DNA of 64,000 nt from Warburgia ugandensis (Eukaryota > Streptophyta > Magnoliopsida > Canellales > Canellaceae): contig CP141132.1 in NCBI GenBank assembly GCA_035236585.1, forward strand, positions 57,323,880-57,387,879. The letters run 5' to 3'. A program made the translations under genes and the position numbers. Under the pieces are notes generated by a model that was given only the letters and a program-made list of their open reading frames with translations, searched no databases and was not told the origin of the DNA. Of the stretch, positions 52,850-64,000 are shown one piece after another (position 1 is the stretch's first letter; every line of letters begins with the position of its first letter).

Positions 52850-55800
52850 ATAGAACCCGACTCGAGTTCAAATCTAGATAAAGAGATTCTTATGCATGAT
52901 ACTCAAACAGGTCTGCTACATTGAAAGCGTTGGAAAGCTTCAATTTGCTAAGCAAATCGAACTCATGAGCATTGTTGCTTAGTTTCTTCAGAAGTATATG
53001 AGCCATACTTCTTGGGCTTTAATTTATGGTAAGGGCCCACAGGGAATCTTTTCTTACCCAAAAAAGACCATAATTGAATCTCCTTCGTTAAATTGCTTGA
53101 GGAGTCAGTGTTTGTCAGTAACTTTCTTTCTTGTACTTAGCATTTGTCTCTGCCAATTTCTGTTTCACTTCCTTTTGCACATCTTGGGTTTGTTTATCCA
53201 TGGTCTTTGATTGTGAGGTAACTGGACTAAATCCACAACATGCCTAGGTGGGGGCACATAAACCATAAAAAAAAGGTGACTTTCCAATGGCACTGTGGAT
53301 TGCACTATTGTAGGCAAATTTTTCTTGGGATAGGGCATAATCCCATTGCTTTGGTTTAATTCCACATATATTGTGAATTAAATTTCCTAGAGTTCGGTTG
53401 GTCACCTCAGTTTGCCCATCGGTCTTAAATGTGTTGTAGAACTTCAATTTAGAGAGGTGTTAAACATTTTCTACAATGTATCCAAGAAATGAATAAGGAA
53501 CTTCACACCACAATTAGAGGTGATGGAGCATAGTATGCCATGCAAGCGTACTACCTTTGCAAAGAACAATCAAGCTATATGAGATGCATTTGATGTCTTT
53601 CAACAGGGAATGAAATGAGCCATTTTAGAACAGTTGTCAACAACCACAAAGACAAAGTCTACCCTCATGGGGTGTGTGGGAGACCTAGTATGAAATCCAT
53701 GGACAAATCCTCCCAGATGTTGTTAGGAATAGGTAATGGCATATAAAGACCAATGTTTTGAGATTGTCCTTTTGACACCTAGCATGTGTAGTATTTTTTT
53801 ACAAAGTTAACCACGTCTTGCTTTAGTTGATGCTAACAGTATCTCTTCTTTGGGATAAAAATAGTCTTGTTTGTTCCCAAATGTCCACTTAATCCTCCAT
53901 GATATAGGTCTTGAATTAGTTTTTCTAATAGAACAGAAAGGTCTTGAGGATGCATAAGCAATTACCTCAGAACAAGTACCCATTAGTCACATAGAAATCT
54001 ATGACAAGTTATTGCTCAATACACTTAGACCAAATCTCTTTAAAATCTTTATCATCTATATCGAATTCATTTTAACACTTAAATCTCACAACCTCATGAG
54101 CTAAAGTGACGAGTAAGCTAACACGACCACTCAATGCATCCACAACATGATAAGTAGTGCCCAATTTGTGTTTAATGGTGAAAGGAATTTTTTGAAGGAA
54201 AGTAGCCCACTTGATGTGCATTTTGTCCAAGTGCTTCTGGTTGTTGATGAACTTCAAGGCCTGGAGATCTATATATATTATGAACTCCCTTTGGATTAGG
54301 TAGTGTTCACATTGCTTATGAGAATGCACCATTGCATAAAATTCTTGATCATTGGTACTTCACTTTAAGCAAGCCTAACATAGCTTCTCACTAAAAAATG
54401 CAACTAGCCATATATCCTGGGATAATACAGCCTCTATCCCCACACCACTAGCACCACACTCTACTTCAAAAACCTTGTTGACTTAGGTAATGCTAGTACT
54501 AGTGCAGGGCAAATTGTCTCTTTGATTAGTGCAAAGTTCTTATCTGCTTCTTCGCTCCGTGCAAACTTTTTTTGTCTTCTAACAATCAATAAATAGTGCC
54601 ACAATGATACTGAAGTTTCAAATAAATTGACGATAAAAAGTAGCTAGACCATGAAAGCTTCGAACTTCATTCATAGCCTTTGATGCAGTCCAATCACGTG
54701 TAACTTGGGCCTTCTTGTTGTCCACATGTATCCCCTTTGATTTTCCAACTACCATCTTTCTTTGGCATGAGCATAGCATGGATGACACATGGACTAAGAC
54801 TTTCATGAATGTGACCCTTCTACAGTAACTCTTGCAATTTCTTCATTAATATTGCAATTTCTTGTGGACTCATGTGATAGTATGACAGATTTGGAATGCT
54901 AGAGCTAAGTAACAAAGTCAATTTGGTGTTCAATGTCCCTTAGTGGTTGTACTTCATTTGGCAAGTCATCGATAGCGAGTTCCTTAAACTCCTCAAGCAA
55001 TGGTTGCAGTGGATTAGGAATAGGTATATGTACTATTACATTCTTGCAATCTTTTCTTTAAAGGAATTGTACCACCATGGCTTATACTTCCTTGACAGCT
55101 TTTATATCTGAGATGAATTCTGCCTTTGAAGTAGCAATGCTGAGAAGAGATTGCCCCATAATTTTTGAAGATTTATTTGATACTATCTATTATATTGAAG
55201 GAGTTATCGTTATTTTATGAGCTCCCTAACTAAACAAATAAGAAGGTATCTCGTCCCTTAAAGGTAACATCTACATCAAATTATTAGGGTCTACCTAGTA
55301 GTATATGACTACCTTCCATATCTACCAAGTTAGATACCATTTCAGATTTATAATGTTTTCAAATAGAAATAGGTATGTGAAAGGTTTTTATACCTTGACA
55401 GTAAGCCCTTTCTCAATCTAACCAATAGAGTAGGGTGAAGAATGTGGTTTGGTGGGTGGCTTCAAATGATCCATGAGCCCTTTACAACAAAATTTTCATA
55501 ACTTCTGTTATCAACAATTAGATCACAAACTTTCTAGTCGATAAGTAACTTGATCGGAAGATATTATGGCATTGGGTGAAGTCCTCGACTTTTGGAGTAA
55601 ACAACACACATTGTATAATACAATTAACTCATTCTTCTACTTTAGTTGCAAATTTACCATTATTAGTTGCTACCTCTTCTTCTTCCTCCTCTACCAGATT
55701 GACATGCTTAGCAGTTATCCATATATGGGAAGGAACTTTAGGTAGATTACTGCAATACATTGAAGTGGGTAGAGCGCATTCTAACATTTTAGCCTTAAGA

Positions 55801-56657
55801 GCCATGCTATGTGTTTCTTACACTATCCATAATACTTGTAACCCAATCTTTTCTCTAATAAAGGGTTTTAAACCTTAAGATATCTGGCTACATGTTGAGC
55901 TTTCAACTTATTCATTTTATTGCGTTCTAAAAGAAAAAAATTCAGCTGTGTAGTTAGATATGAACTTGGATCCTTTAGGGCAGTTTTGATATAAATAAAA
56001 TAAATCTTGCTAATAATCTGGTGGAAAAAATCTATCCATAATAAGTTGTTTCATTCAATGCAAAGATTAGATAGTTGCCTTACCTTGTCGTTGCCTATTC
56101 TTTTGCAATTGATCCCACCAAATTGCAGTACCATTTTTCAAATTGTATGGAACTAGCTTCACCATTTGAGTTTCAGGAACCTCCATCATCTTAGAGAATT
56201 GCTCTACTTAGAAAAGCCAATCAAGGAAGTCTGCAATATTCAAATTCCCACCAAATTGGGGTATGTCTACCTACAACTGATAATCATCAATGTATTATCA
56301 TGGTCCCCATGGTCGATGATTAGCATCCTTGGTCAACTTAGGTTTTGAGTCCTCATTGTTGAATGGGTAAGGAGGTAGAGCCTAGCATTATGTTAAAGAG
56401 CTAGATATCCTTGAGCAACTCCCCTAGTATGCATATGATCACAATTAATTGGTCAGCGTTGGGCCACTCCCTAGCAAGATTCTGATAAACCATTGGTGGC
56501 CTATTGGTGGTATTAAGATTTGACTTGGAGAGCAGCTCTTGATTCACATTTACTGTTGTATTTTCCCAATCACCTCCCACAAGGCATCAATCTCACGGTC
56601 ACTGCCAATATGGGTTTATACACTCTATTTCAATGTGGGCCATAGAAGGCAAAACTT
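52850..56657 (-). pseudogene. F: decayed Ty3/gypsy gag-pol (chromovirus-like)
   Basis: Read on the minus strand, Gag lies at about 56030-56320 ([40 protein letters not shown]). The protease and reverse-transcriptase region is badly decayed, with a recognisable C-terminal piece at 54618-54806 (NEVRSFHGLATFYRQFI). RNase H lies at 54072-54370 ([30 protein letters not shown]). The integrase core lies at 53244-53450 ([16 protein letters not shown], then [19 protein letters not shown]). The polyprotein tail is near 52850-52930 (FNVADLFEYH, SLYLDLNS). The order gag, RT, RNase H, IN is that of Ty3/gypsy. Stops and shifts occur throughout, so it cannot encode a working polyprotein. Confidence 0.85.
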
Positions 56658-56670
56658 TGCTATGATAACA
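56658..56670 (-). promoter_or_regulatory. F: primer-binding site, tRNA-Met type (degenerate)
   Basis: The minus strand reads TGTTATCATAGCA, close to the TGGTATCAGAGC complement of the initiator tRNA-Met 3' end. It lies two bases from the LTR edge at 56673. Confidence 0.6.
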
Positions 56671-56672
56671 CT

Positions 56673-56918
56673 TGACACAAGGGTGTAGTATAAGAGAGCC
56701 TTGAATTCATAAGGCAAAGAGATAAAATTTACTTACTCAAAGAGAGAAAGAATTTCGATTCAAGTAATAGAGAATTTGATTCAAGCTTCAATGTCTTGCC
56801 TGTGGGTTTACATGCTTGTTTATAGAACCACAAGGAAGACTCTAGTAAATGTTTAGAATTGTTCATGACCTAGAACCTTTGGCCTTTCGCTCTCCCTAAA
56901 ATTCTCCACATATTATGT
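56673..56918 (-). mobile_element. F: 5' LTR, truncated at its outer end
   Basis: It matches the left LTR from its own 3' end (CTTGTGTCA) through the TATA-like box at 56819-56824. Similarity stops at CACATATT (about 56918), so the first 100 or so bases of U3 are missing. A 45-base insertion relative to the left LTR lies near 56730-56775. Confidence 0.65.
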
Positions 56919-56957
56919 TGGTGTATGTGTATAAACGTTGTATATCTTTATAGACTG

Positions 56958-57262
56958 ATCACAGTTTCAGCTTATCTCAACTCTCCGTCTCACTATGTTG
57001 ATGTATGTTTATAGACGTTGTATGTCTTTATAGACTAATCAAGAGGATGGAAAAAGTAGCAAATTTCTTTAAACTAGAATTTGGATGAGCTTGAACTTCT
57101 AGTTTCATACAATAACGTTTAGGAGATATGTCTTTTAAAGATAGAGGTTTCCTAGTAAAATTAGAACAACTGTCACCGCCACCGGAGCTTACAACCCTCA
57201 TATTTCATCTACGGCCTCAAATTTCCAAATTTACGCACCCCTTAATGCATGGTTTCTTAAGT
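56958..57262. repeat. Long direct repeat X, copy 1
   Basis: About 305 bases nearly identical to 58654-58959 in the same orientation, including ATCACAGTTTCAGCTTAT, AACTTCTAGTTTCATACAAT and ACTGTCACCGCC. Just left of it, a 45-base motif (ATGTTGGTGTATGTGTATAA at about 56914) is itself repeated inside X at about 56995. Confidence 0.9.
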
Positions 57263-57263
57263 G

Positions 57264-57385
57264 GGGTGTTGTTTGGATGAGACCGAAATAGGAATTATGG
57301 ATTCAGCTATTATGGAATAACAAAAATTTTCCTTGTTGTTTGCAGCGTGAAATTATAGATAAATTCTTTTTACAACAAACAACCC
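57264..57385. mobile_element. Possible small hAT-like MITE abutting repeat X
   Basis: The ends GGGTGTTGTTTGGA and ACAACAAACAACCC are imperfect inverted copies. The interior includes AATTATGGATTCAGC. It begins right after repeat X ends, and copy 2 of X lacks it, so it may be an insertion or a boundary. Confidence 0.4.
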
Positions 57386-57887
57386 GAGCTGCTGGGCCTA
57401 TTCCATCTATGCTTTCATAGTTTTTTCTATATTTTAAGAGCTTGTGTGGTTGCAATAAAATGGACGAATTGAGTTCCATGGAGAAAAAATCTTCGTGAAA
57501 AGTTTTCTACAGCATTGAATCATATTGAATTACGCCAAGACCCAAAAAGCATTCGTGCATAGGGTCACTGGTGTAATTCATTACCAAGGTGTCAAACACT
57601 TTTCTTAGAGAATTCCTTTCCGTGAACTTCAACTTTTAAACTCATTTCCATACAAAATTTGACTATTTCCAAAATAGTTTAATCCATGCGCGCATGTGTG
57701 TGAGAGAGGAGATATTAATAAAACCAAAATTTAACAAACTTAACCAAAGGGAACATATCAATAAACTCCTAATTTAGTAATATTTGCAGGATAATAAAAC
57801 ATAGAAAAGGAAAATGGGAAGCAAAAAATACTACAATATTATTGAAAGAATTGTGTGCGTGACTTTTAACTTAATAAAGAGCGACAC

Positions 57888-57933
57888 AGAAACATGAAAC
57901 TGGGGTTCAACTTCCGCTCGAGAAAATAAAAAA
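57888..57933. repeat. Short direct repeat (partner 58441-58489)
   Basis: AACATGAAACT.GGGTTCAAC, then TCCGCTCGAGAAAATAA, are shared by both copies in the same orientation. They bracket the two-exon fragment. Confidence 0.85.
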
Positions 57934-57964
57934 AGAATGCAGAGAAGGGGTTGTACTCCAGCCG

Positions 57965-58370
57965 CTAGAGCATTTTCTTTTCCAGTGAGACAGACGTGCA
58001 AAAATCCTTGTAAATTTCCTGATTGCTCTTCGAAGAGTCCTGAAACAAATAAAGATCGGGTATAATTTACTTCTTTTAATCGAGAAAAAGACAAATAGAT
58101 CCTGTACGAGGAAGACTAAAGAAAGATGCAAGAAAAGGGTGGACCAACCTGGTATGAATAAATCGAAGGGAAAGTTCCGGGTTCTGTATACTCTGCCTCC
58201 CTAGTATTCCATGTTTTTGTCGTCGAGAGTTCATTAGTGGGGTGATTTGAAGCCACAACCTCTGGGTGAGGAACAGCTGCACCTTGCCAAGGATCCCACG
58301 GATTTAACAAGGACTTCTGATTGGTCCCGGACAATGCTAAAACAAGCCTATCCTGCATCTGCAGGAGATT
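57965..58370 (-). pseudogene. Unidentified gene fragment: two terminal exons
   Basis: On the minus strand a probable exon runs from about 58358 (after CTCCTGCAG) to 58149. It ends TACCAG|GTTGG and carries GTNQKSLLNPWDPWQGAAVP, HPEVVASNHP and EPGTFPSIYSYQ. After a 109-base intron ending TTTGTTTCAG, a phase-0 exon at 58039-57965 adds DSSKSNQEIYKDFC and TSVSLEKKML with a TAG stop. The splice phases agree, and the composition is unlike the surrounding repeats, which favours a real gene end. I do not recognise the protein. Upstream exons are not visible. Sequence from the 3' flank (57888-57933) recurs upstream at 58441-58489, so this looks like a rearranged or tandemly copied fragment between direct repeats X. 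It could also be the live 3' end of a gene whose 5' part I failed to see. Confidence 0.5.
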
Positions 58371-58440
58371 TGTCTTCCCGGACTTGGTGCTGGGGTTCAT
58401 GGTTCCATTACATGAACATGTTTCAGAAGCATTAGCAATG

Positions 58441-58489
58441 ACCGGAAACATGAAACTAGGGTTCAACCTCCGCTCGAGAAAATAAGAAA
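58441..58489. repeat. Short direct repeat (partner 57888-57933)
   Basis: This second copy covers the ATG used by the longest minus-strand open frame here, so that ATG is probably not a real start. Confidence 0.85.
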
Positions 58490-58653
58490 GGCGGAGTTCC
58501 TTCTCTGAAGACGTGTTTGCTTGATTTTCTGGTCAAGATATTCTTGGCAAATTTAAAGAAGATATAATATACTGAGAAGACAAGCTTGGAGAAATATGTA
58601 TCTACCTCTCTCGTATACACAAAGCAATGACGAGCAGCAGAAACTCCGTCGTA

Positions 58654-58959
58654 ATCACAGTTTCAGCTTATTTCAACTCTCCGTCTCACTATGTTGGTGT
58701 ATGTGTATAGACGTTGTATGTCTTTATAGACTGATCTAGAGGATGGAAAAAGTAGCAAATTTCTTTAAAACTAGAATTTGGATGAGCTTGAACTTCTAGT
58801 TTCATACAATAACGTTTAGGAGATATGTCTTTTAAAGATAAGAGGTTTCCTAGTAAAATTAGAACAACTGTCACCGCCAAGGAAGCTTATAAACCTCATA
58901 TTTCATCTACGGCCTCAATTTTCCAAATTTACGCACCCCTTATGCATGGTTTCTTAAGT
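58654..58959. repeat. Long direct repeat X, copy 2
   Basis: Same orientation as 56958-57262 with few changes. The sequences diverge right after CATGGTTTCTTAAGT in both copies. Confidence 0.9.
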
Positions 58960-59735
58960 AAATAGTTATTATGCATTATCTTTCCTGTAAATTTTTTTTA
59001 AGGGTATTTTCTTGTAAACGTAGATAAGTGATGACCGAAATGCTTCTTCATGGATAAGAAAATCATGACCCTTTGACTGGACAATAATTGTTCTCGACTT
59101 AAGAAGTCTAGAAAACAATGGTGAGGATCATCCAGAAGAAATGAGATTTTGGGAAATAATTTATCTAAGATGGAATTTTAAATATGTTGGTTTGGTTCCC
59201 TAAATATGTGAGTCTCGGACCAATTCTTGGAATGTCTTGTTTCCTAAACTCTTTACAAGGTCGGCCATCTTTAAATATTGCCACCGTCAAAAGGAATGAA
59301 TTAGGACGCGAAGCATAGCTAATTTAAGAGGGACAAATGACTTGGGCACCACAAATTGAATCTAGAGCCCATGTTCATGAAGCATAGTCAATTTGAGCCA
59401 TTCTCTATCGTGGCCCACTTATCTAAAGACTAGGGTCATCAAGAGGAAAATATTTTTGAGGAATGATGCATGTAAGATGTGCCCTAGCAGATGTGCGGTT
59501 TGGATTACCATAATCTTAAAAGCTTGAACCTTTAGCCATGCATGCCAATATGGGCCATAAACTTTACTGTTTTACATGTCTTGAACAATCAGACACCATT
59601 TGTGTGCATGAGATTTTGTGTGGGTGGGGCAGTGATTTCCAACCTAAAAATGGTCTCATGTACATGACGAAGGCCAAAGTCATCTATCTTCCCGTACTAC
59701 TAAAATTGGGCTTTTCGAAAACAACAAAAATAAGG
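58960..59735. other. Intergenic, no supported feature
   Basis: Only short chance open frames. Confidence 0.5.
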
Positions 59736-59834
59736 TGGTTTAAAAGCAACAGTCTTATTAAAATTAAAAAATGACGACTAGTAAAAATCATCTTAGAAAG
59801 TAAACTTAAGAAGACGATTTTTGTATACCATCTT

Positions 59835-59874
<40 letters not shown>

Positions 59875-60075
59875 ATAGTTTAATTTAACTGTCTTATTTG
59901 CTTCATATAAAATAAGATGATCATATAGAAATGTCTTAATTTTTGTGTAAAAAAGGTTGGTTATTAGAAACCATCTTATGTTTTTAAACTAAAGTAGCTG
60001 GTTTCTCTGAAACCGTCTTTTAAAAGAAACCATCTTTTAAAACTTCATTTTAAAGCAACATGAAGTTTAACCAGT
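59736..60075. repeat. Subterminal-repeat-like block with an (AT)n run
   Basis: Many short motifs of the form AAACCATCTTAT, AAACCGTCTTTT, AAGACGATTTTT and CATCTTA occur in both orientations. This resembles the subterminal arrays of plant CACTA elements. (AT)n occupies 59838-59873. A CACTA terminus was not found, so the link with the transposase at 62290 is only inferred. Confidence 0.4.
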
Positions 60076-62119
<2,044 letters not shown>

Positions 62120-62289
62120 GTGTAGATTAGTCATGCTTTATTCTTTGCATTGTTCTCCTTGCCTCACTTTCATTGTGTTTCCTTTGCCTTACTATACTTG
62201 CTTTTTCCTTGAATTCCTGCTATTATTTTCTTATTCCTTCATCAAAGATCTAAGCTATTCTTCTCTGGTAATGATAACCATATAACAAG

Positions 62290-63858
62290 TTATCTACAAT
62301 GGTAGAACTTTATAACGTGAAATCAAAATTTGACTTTTTAGATCAAGTTTTACAAAATTGTTGAAAGTGATTGGTAAAATATTACCTAAGGATAACAAAC
62401 TGGCTAGGTCAACATGAGATGCAAAGAAAACTTTAGCTACACTAGGGTTGAAGTATGAGAAGATATATGATTGTCCTAGTGATTGCATCTTATACTGGAA
62501 GAAGCACAATTATAGAACTGCATGCTCAATTTGTGGACATTCAAGATGGGAGTTAAAAAGGAATTTAATTGATTGATAAGTGAGAGTTGTTCTCCCAAAG
62601 GGCTTATGATACTTCTCCCTTATTCTAAGGTTTAAAAGAATGTCTTGTATTACAAAAACAATGAATAAACTAGTATGGCATGCCGAGGAGAGAGTAGGTG
62701 ATAATTATTTATGTCATTCAACAGATAGCATGGCGTGGAAGCTTACAGACTTCGCCCAATTTTGGAGAAGCACGTAGAAACCTACAACTTGTAATATCTA
62801 CAAAGAAAATTAATTCTCATGATTATACGAGCAACATGTATAATTGTTGGTTTATTATAACCTTCCACCATTGTTGTGCATGAAGAGAAAGTTCATGATG
62901 TTAATTATGATACTATCGAGTGCTACATAACCTGAAAATGACATTGATGTGTACTTGGCTCCATAGGTCGACAACCTTCGGACATTATGGGAGGTAGAGT
63001 TTGAAGCTTATGATGCATACAAGAAAGAGACATTTACACTTAAGGCTGTACTACTATAGACAATACACAACTTGCCTATTTATGGTAATTTGGCAAAATG
63101 CATAGTGAAGGGATATAATGCATGTTCTATTTGTAGTGACCAAACGTGTGTCACATAGCTTTAATGTGAAAGGAAGATGGTTGCATAGAAATCATCCTTA
63201 CCATTTTAAAAATTGAGAATTTAATAGTAGTGTTGCAACTAAGACATCTCCATAGAGGTTGACTGGACAACAAGTATTGGAATAGGTTAAGAACCTTAAT
63301 ATCACATGAGAGAAGAAGAAGGCAACTAAGCATACATATCATAGTAACTCTAAAATTTTTTGGAAGAAGAAGTCAATATTCTTTGAACTAGAAATCCTTT
63401 CATGTGTGATATGTCCTTGATGTTATCCACATTGAGAAGAATATTTGTGAAAATTCAACTGGTACCTTGCTCGACATGTTAGAAAAAACAAAAGATGGAC
63501 ATGCGGCTCAAATGGATCTTATGGCAATGGGTTTAGATAGAAAGTTTCATCTATAGGATAGGGGCAACCGAGGAACATACTAACTAAAGCTAATTATATG
63601 CTTGGGAAAGAGGAGAAAAGAATAGTGTGTAAAATCTTGTAAAAGATCAAGGTCCCAGATGGGCACTCTTCAAGCTTTAGAAACATTGCCTACATGGAAG
63701 AGCTGAAACTGTTATGAATGAAGTTTCACAATTGCCATGCATTAATGCAACAAATCCTTCCTATAGCAATATGTTCAATGTTATTAGATAAAGTTAGAGG
63801 ATTTATTACTAAATTCTACTACTACTTTAATGCTTTGTACAAGAAGGTAGTGGATACA
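62290..63858 (+). pseudogene. CACTA (En/Spm) TNP2-type transposase remnant, cut by an LTR
   Basis: TNP2-like proteins are the transposases of CACTA DNA transposons. Pieces in the family's order are readable across frames: DAKKTLATLGLKYEKIYDCP and DCILYWKKHNYRTACSICGH (about 62420-62540, including C-x-x-C); LVWHAEERVGDNYLCHSTDS and MAWKLTDF (about 62670-62755); NDIDVYLAP, LRTLWEVEFEAYDAYKKET and IHNLPIYGNL (about 62935-63090); KKSIFFELE; KTKDGHAAQMDLMAMG (about 63485-63530); and IKVPDGHSSSF, NCHALMQQILPIAI (about 63645-63770). Stops and frame changes are frequent. The coding sequence stops at 63858, where an antisense LTR starts. Confidence 0.85.
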
Positions 63859-64000
63859 TGTTGATTGTTTAACCGCAAGTGCACGGGCTATTGTAGTATA
63901 GCTTATGCAAGTACGGGTCGATCCCAAGAGGACTTGATTCAAAATGATAGAGTTTTAAATAAATTTTAATTAATAAAAGAACCAAAACAAAAACTATACT
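63859..64000 (-). mobile_element. Start of an antisense LTR of the E1/C family (runs off the window)
   Basis: It begins TGTTGATTGTTTAACCGCAA, the inverted end of the LTRs at 7000 and 50639. TAGTGTAGCTTATGCAAG-type sequence and GGTCGATCCC follow. The five bases before it are ATACA, the expected target duplication. It inserted into the CACTA transposase. Confidence 0.8.

Overview
The window looks like nuclear DNA of a flowering plant, probably a non-grass species with a repeat-rich genome. The evidence is one spliced plant-type carrier gene, plant Ty3/gypsy, CACTA, LINE and MITE-like elements, long (CT)n runs and low gene density. Nothing in it is bacterial or organellar: I see no operons, rRNA or CRISPR. 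I do not name a species.

Only one gene looks intact. It is a three-exon gene on the + strand (exons 30108-30692, 37566-37727 and 37817-38287) for a 405-residue mitochondrial-carrier-family protein that I recognise as a Brittle1-type adenine nucleotide transporter (BT1). Its 6.9-kb first intron carries two 5'-truncated LINE tails. About 3.3 kb downstream, on the minus strand, is a broken gene for a GNA-type mannose-binding lectin (41551-42051). At 57965-58370 (minus) there are two plausible terminal exons of a gene I do not recognise, lying between long direct repeats.

Most of the rest is layered retrotransposon debris. Positions 1-7000 hold the 3' part of a gag-protease Ty3/gypsy element (E1) with its 3' LTR. 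It lies next to, and probably inside, a related element of opposite orientation (E2, about 7001-17100). E2 is itself interrupted by a solo LTR (D, 9664-12991). From 17105 to about 21980 there is an integrase remnant followed by the 3' LTR of a chromovirus-like element (E). From 22000 to 30000 there are MITE-, SINE- and microsatellite-like pieces upstream of BT1.

Positions 44747-52118 are a nest of three solo LTRs. Outer LTR B is flanked by CCAAC. It contains LTR A (flanks AAGCA/AAGTA) and LTR C (flanks CCAAC); C belongs to the E1 LTR family. Positions 52531-56918 are a decayed, nearly complete minus-strand Ty3/gypsy element (F) with short LTRs and a tRNA-Met-type primer site. Positions 62290-63858 hold a CACTA (En/Spm) TNP2-type transposase remnant, cut by an antisense LTR of the E1/C family that runs off the window.

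The layers give a relative order of events: E2 before E1 and D; B before A and C; and the CACTA element before the LTR at 63859. I found no sign of a new multi-gene system. The most informative items are the solo-LTR nest, the unidentified exon fragment between direct repeats, the gag-protease-only element and the broken lectin gene.
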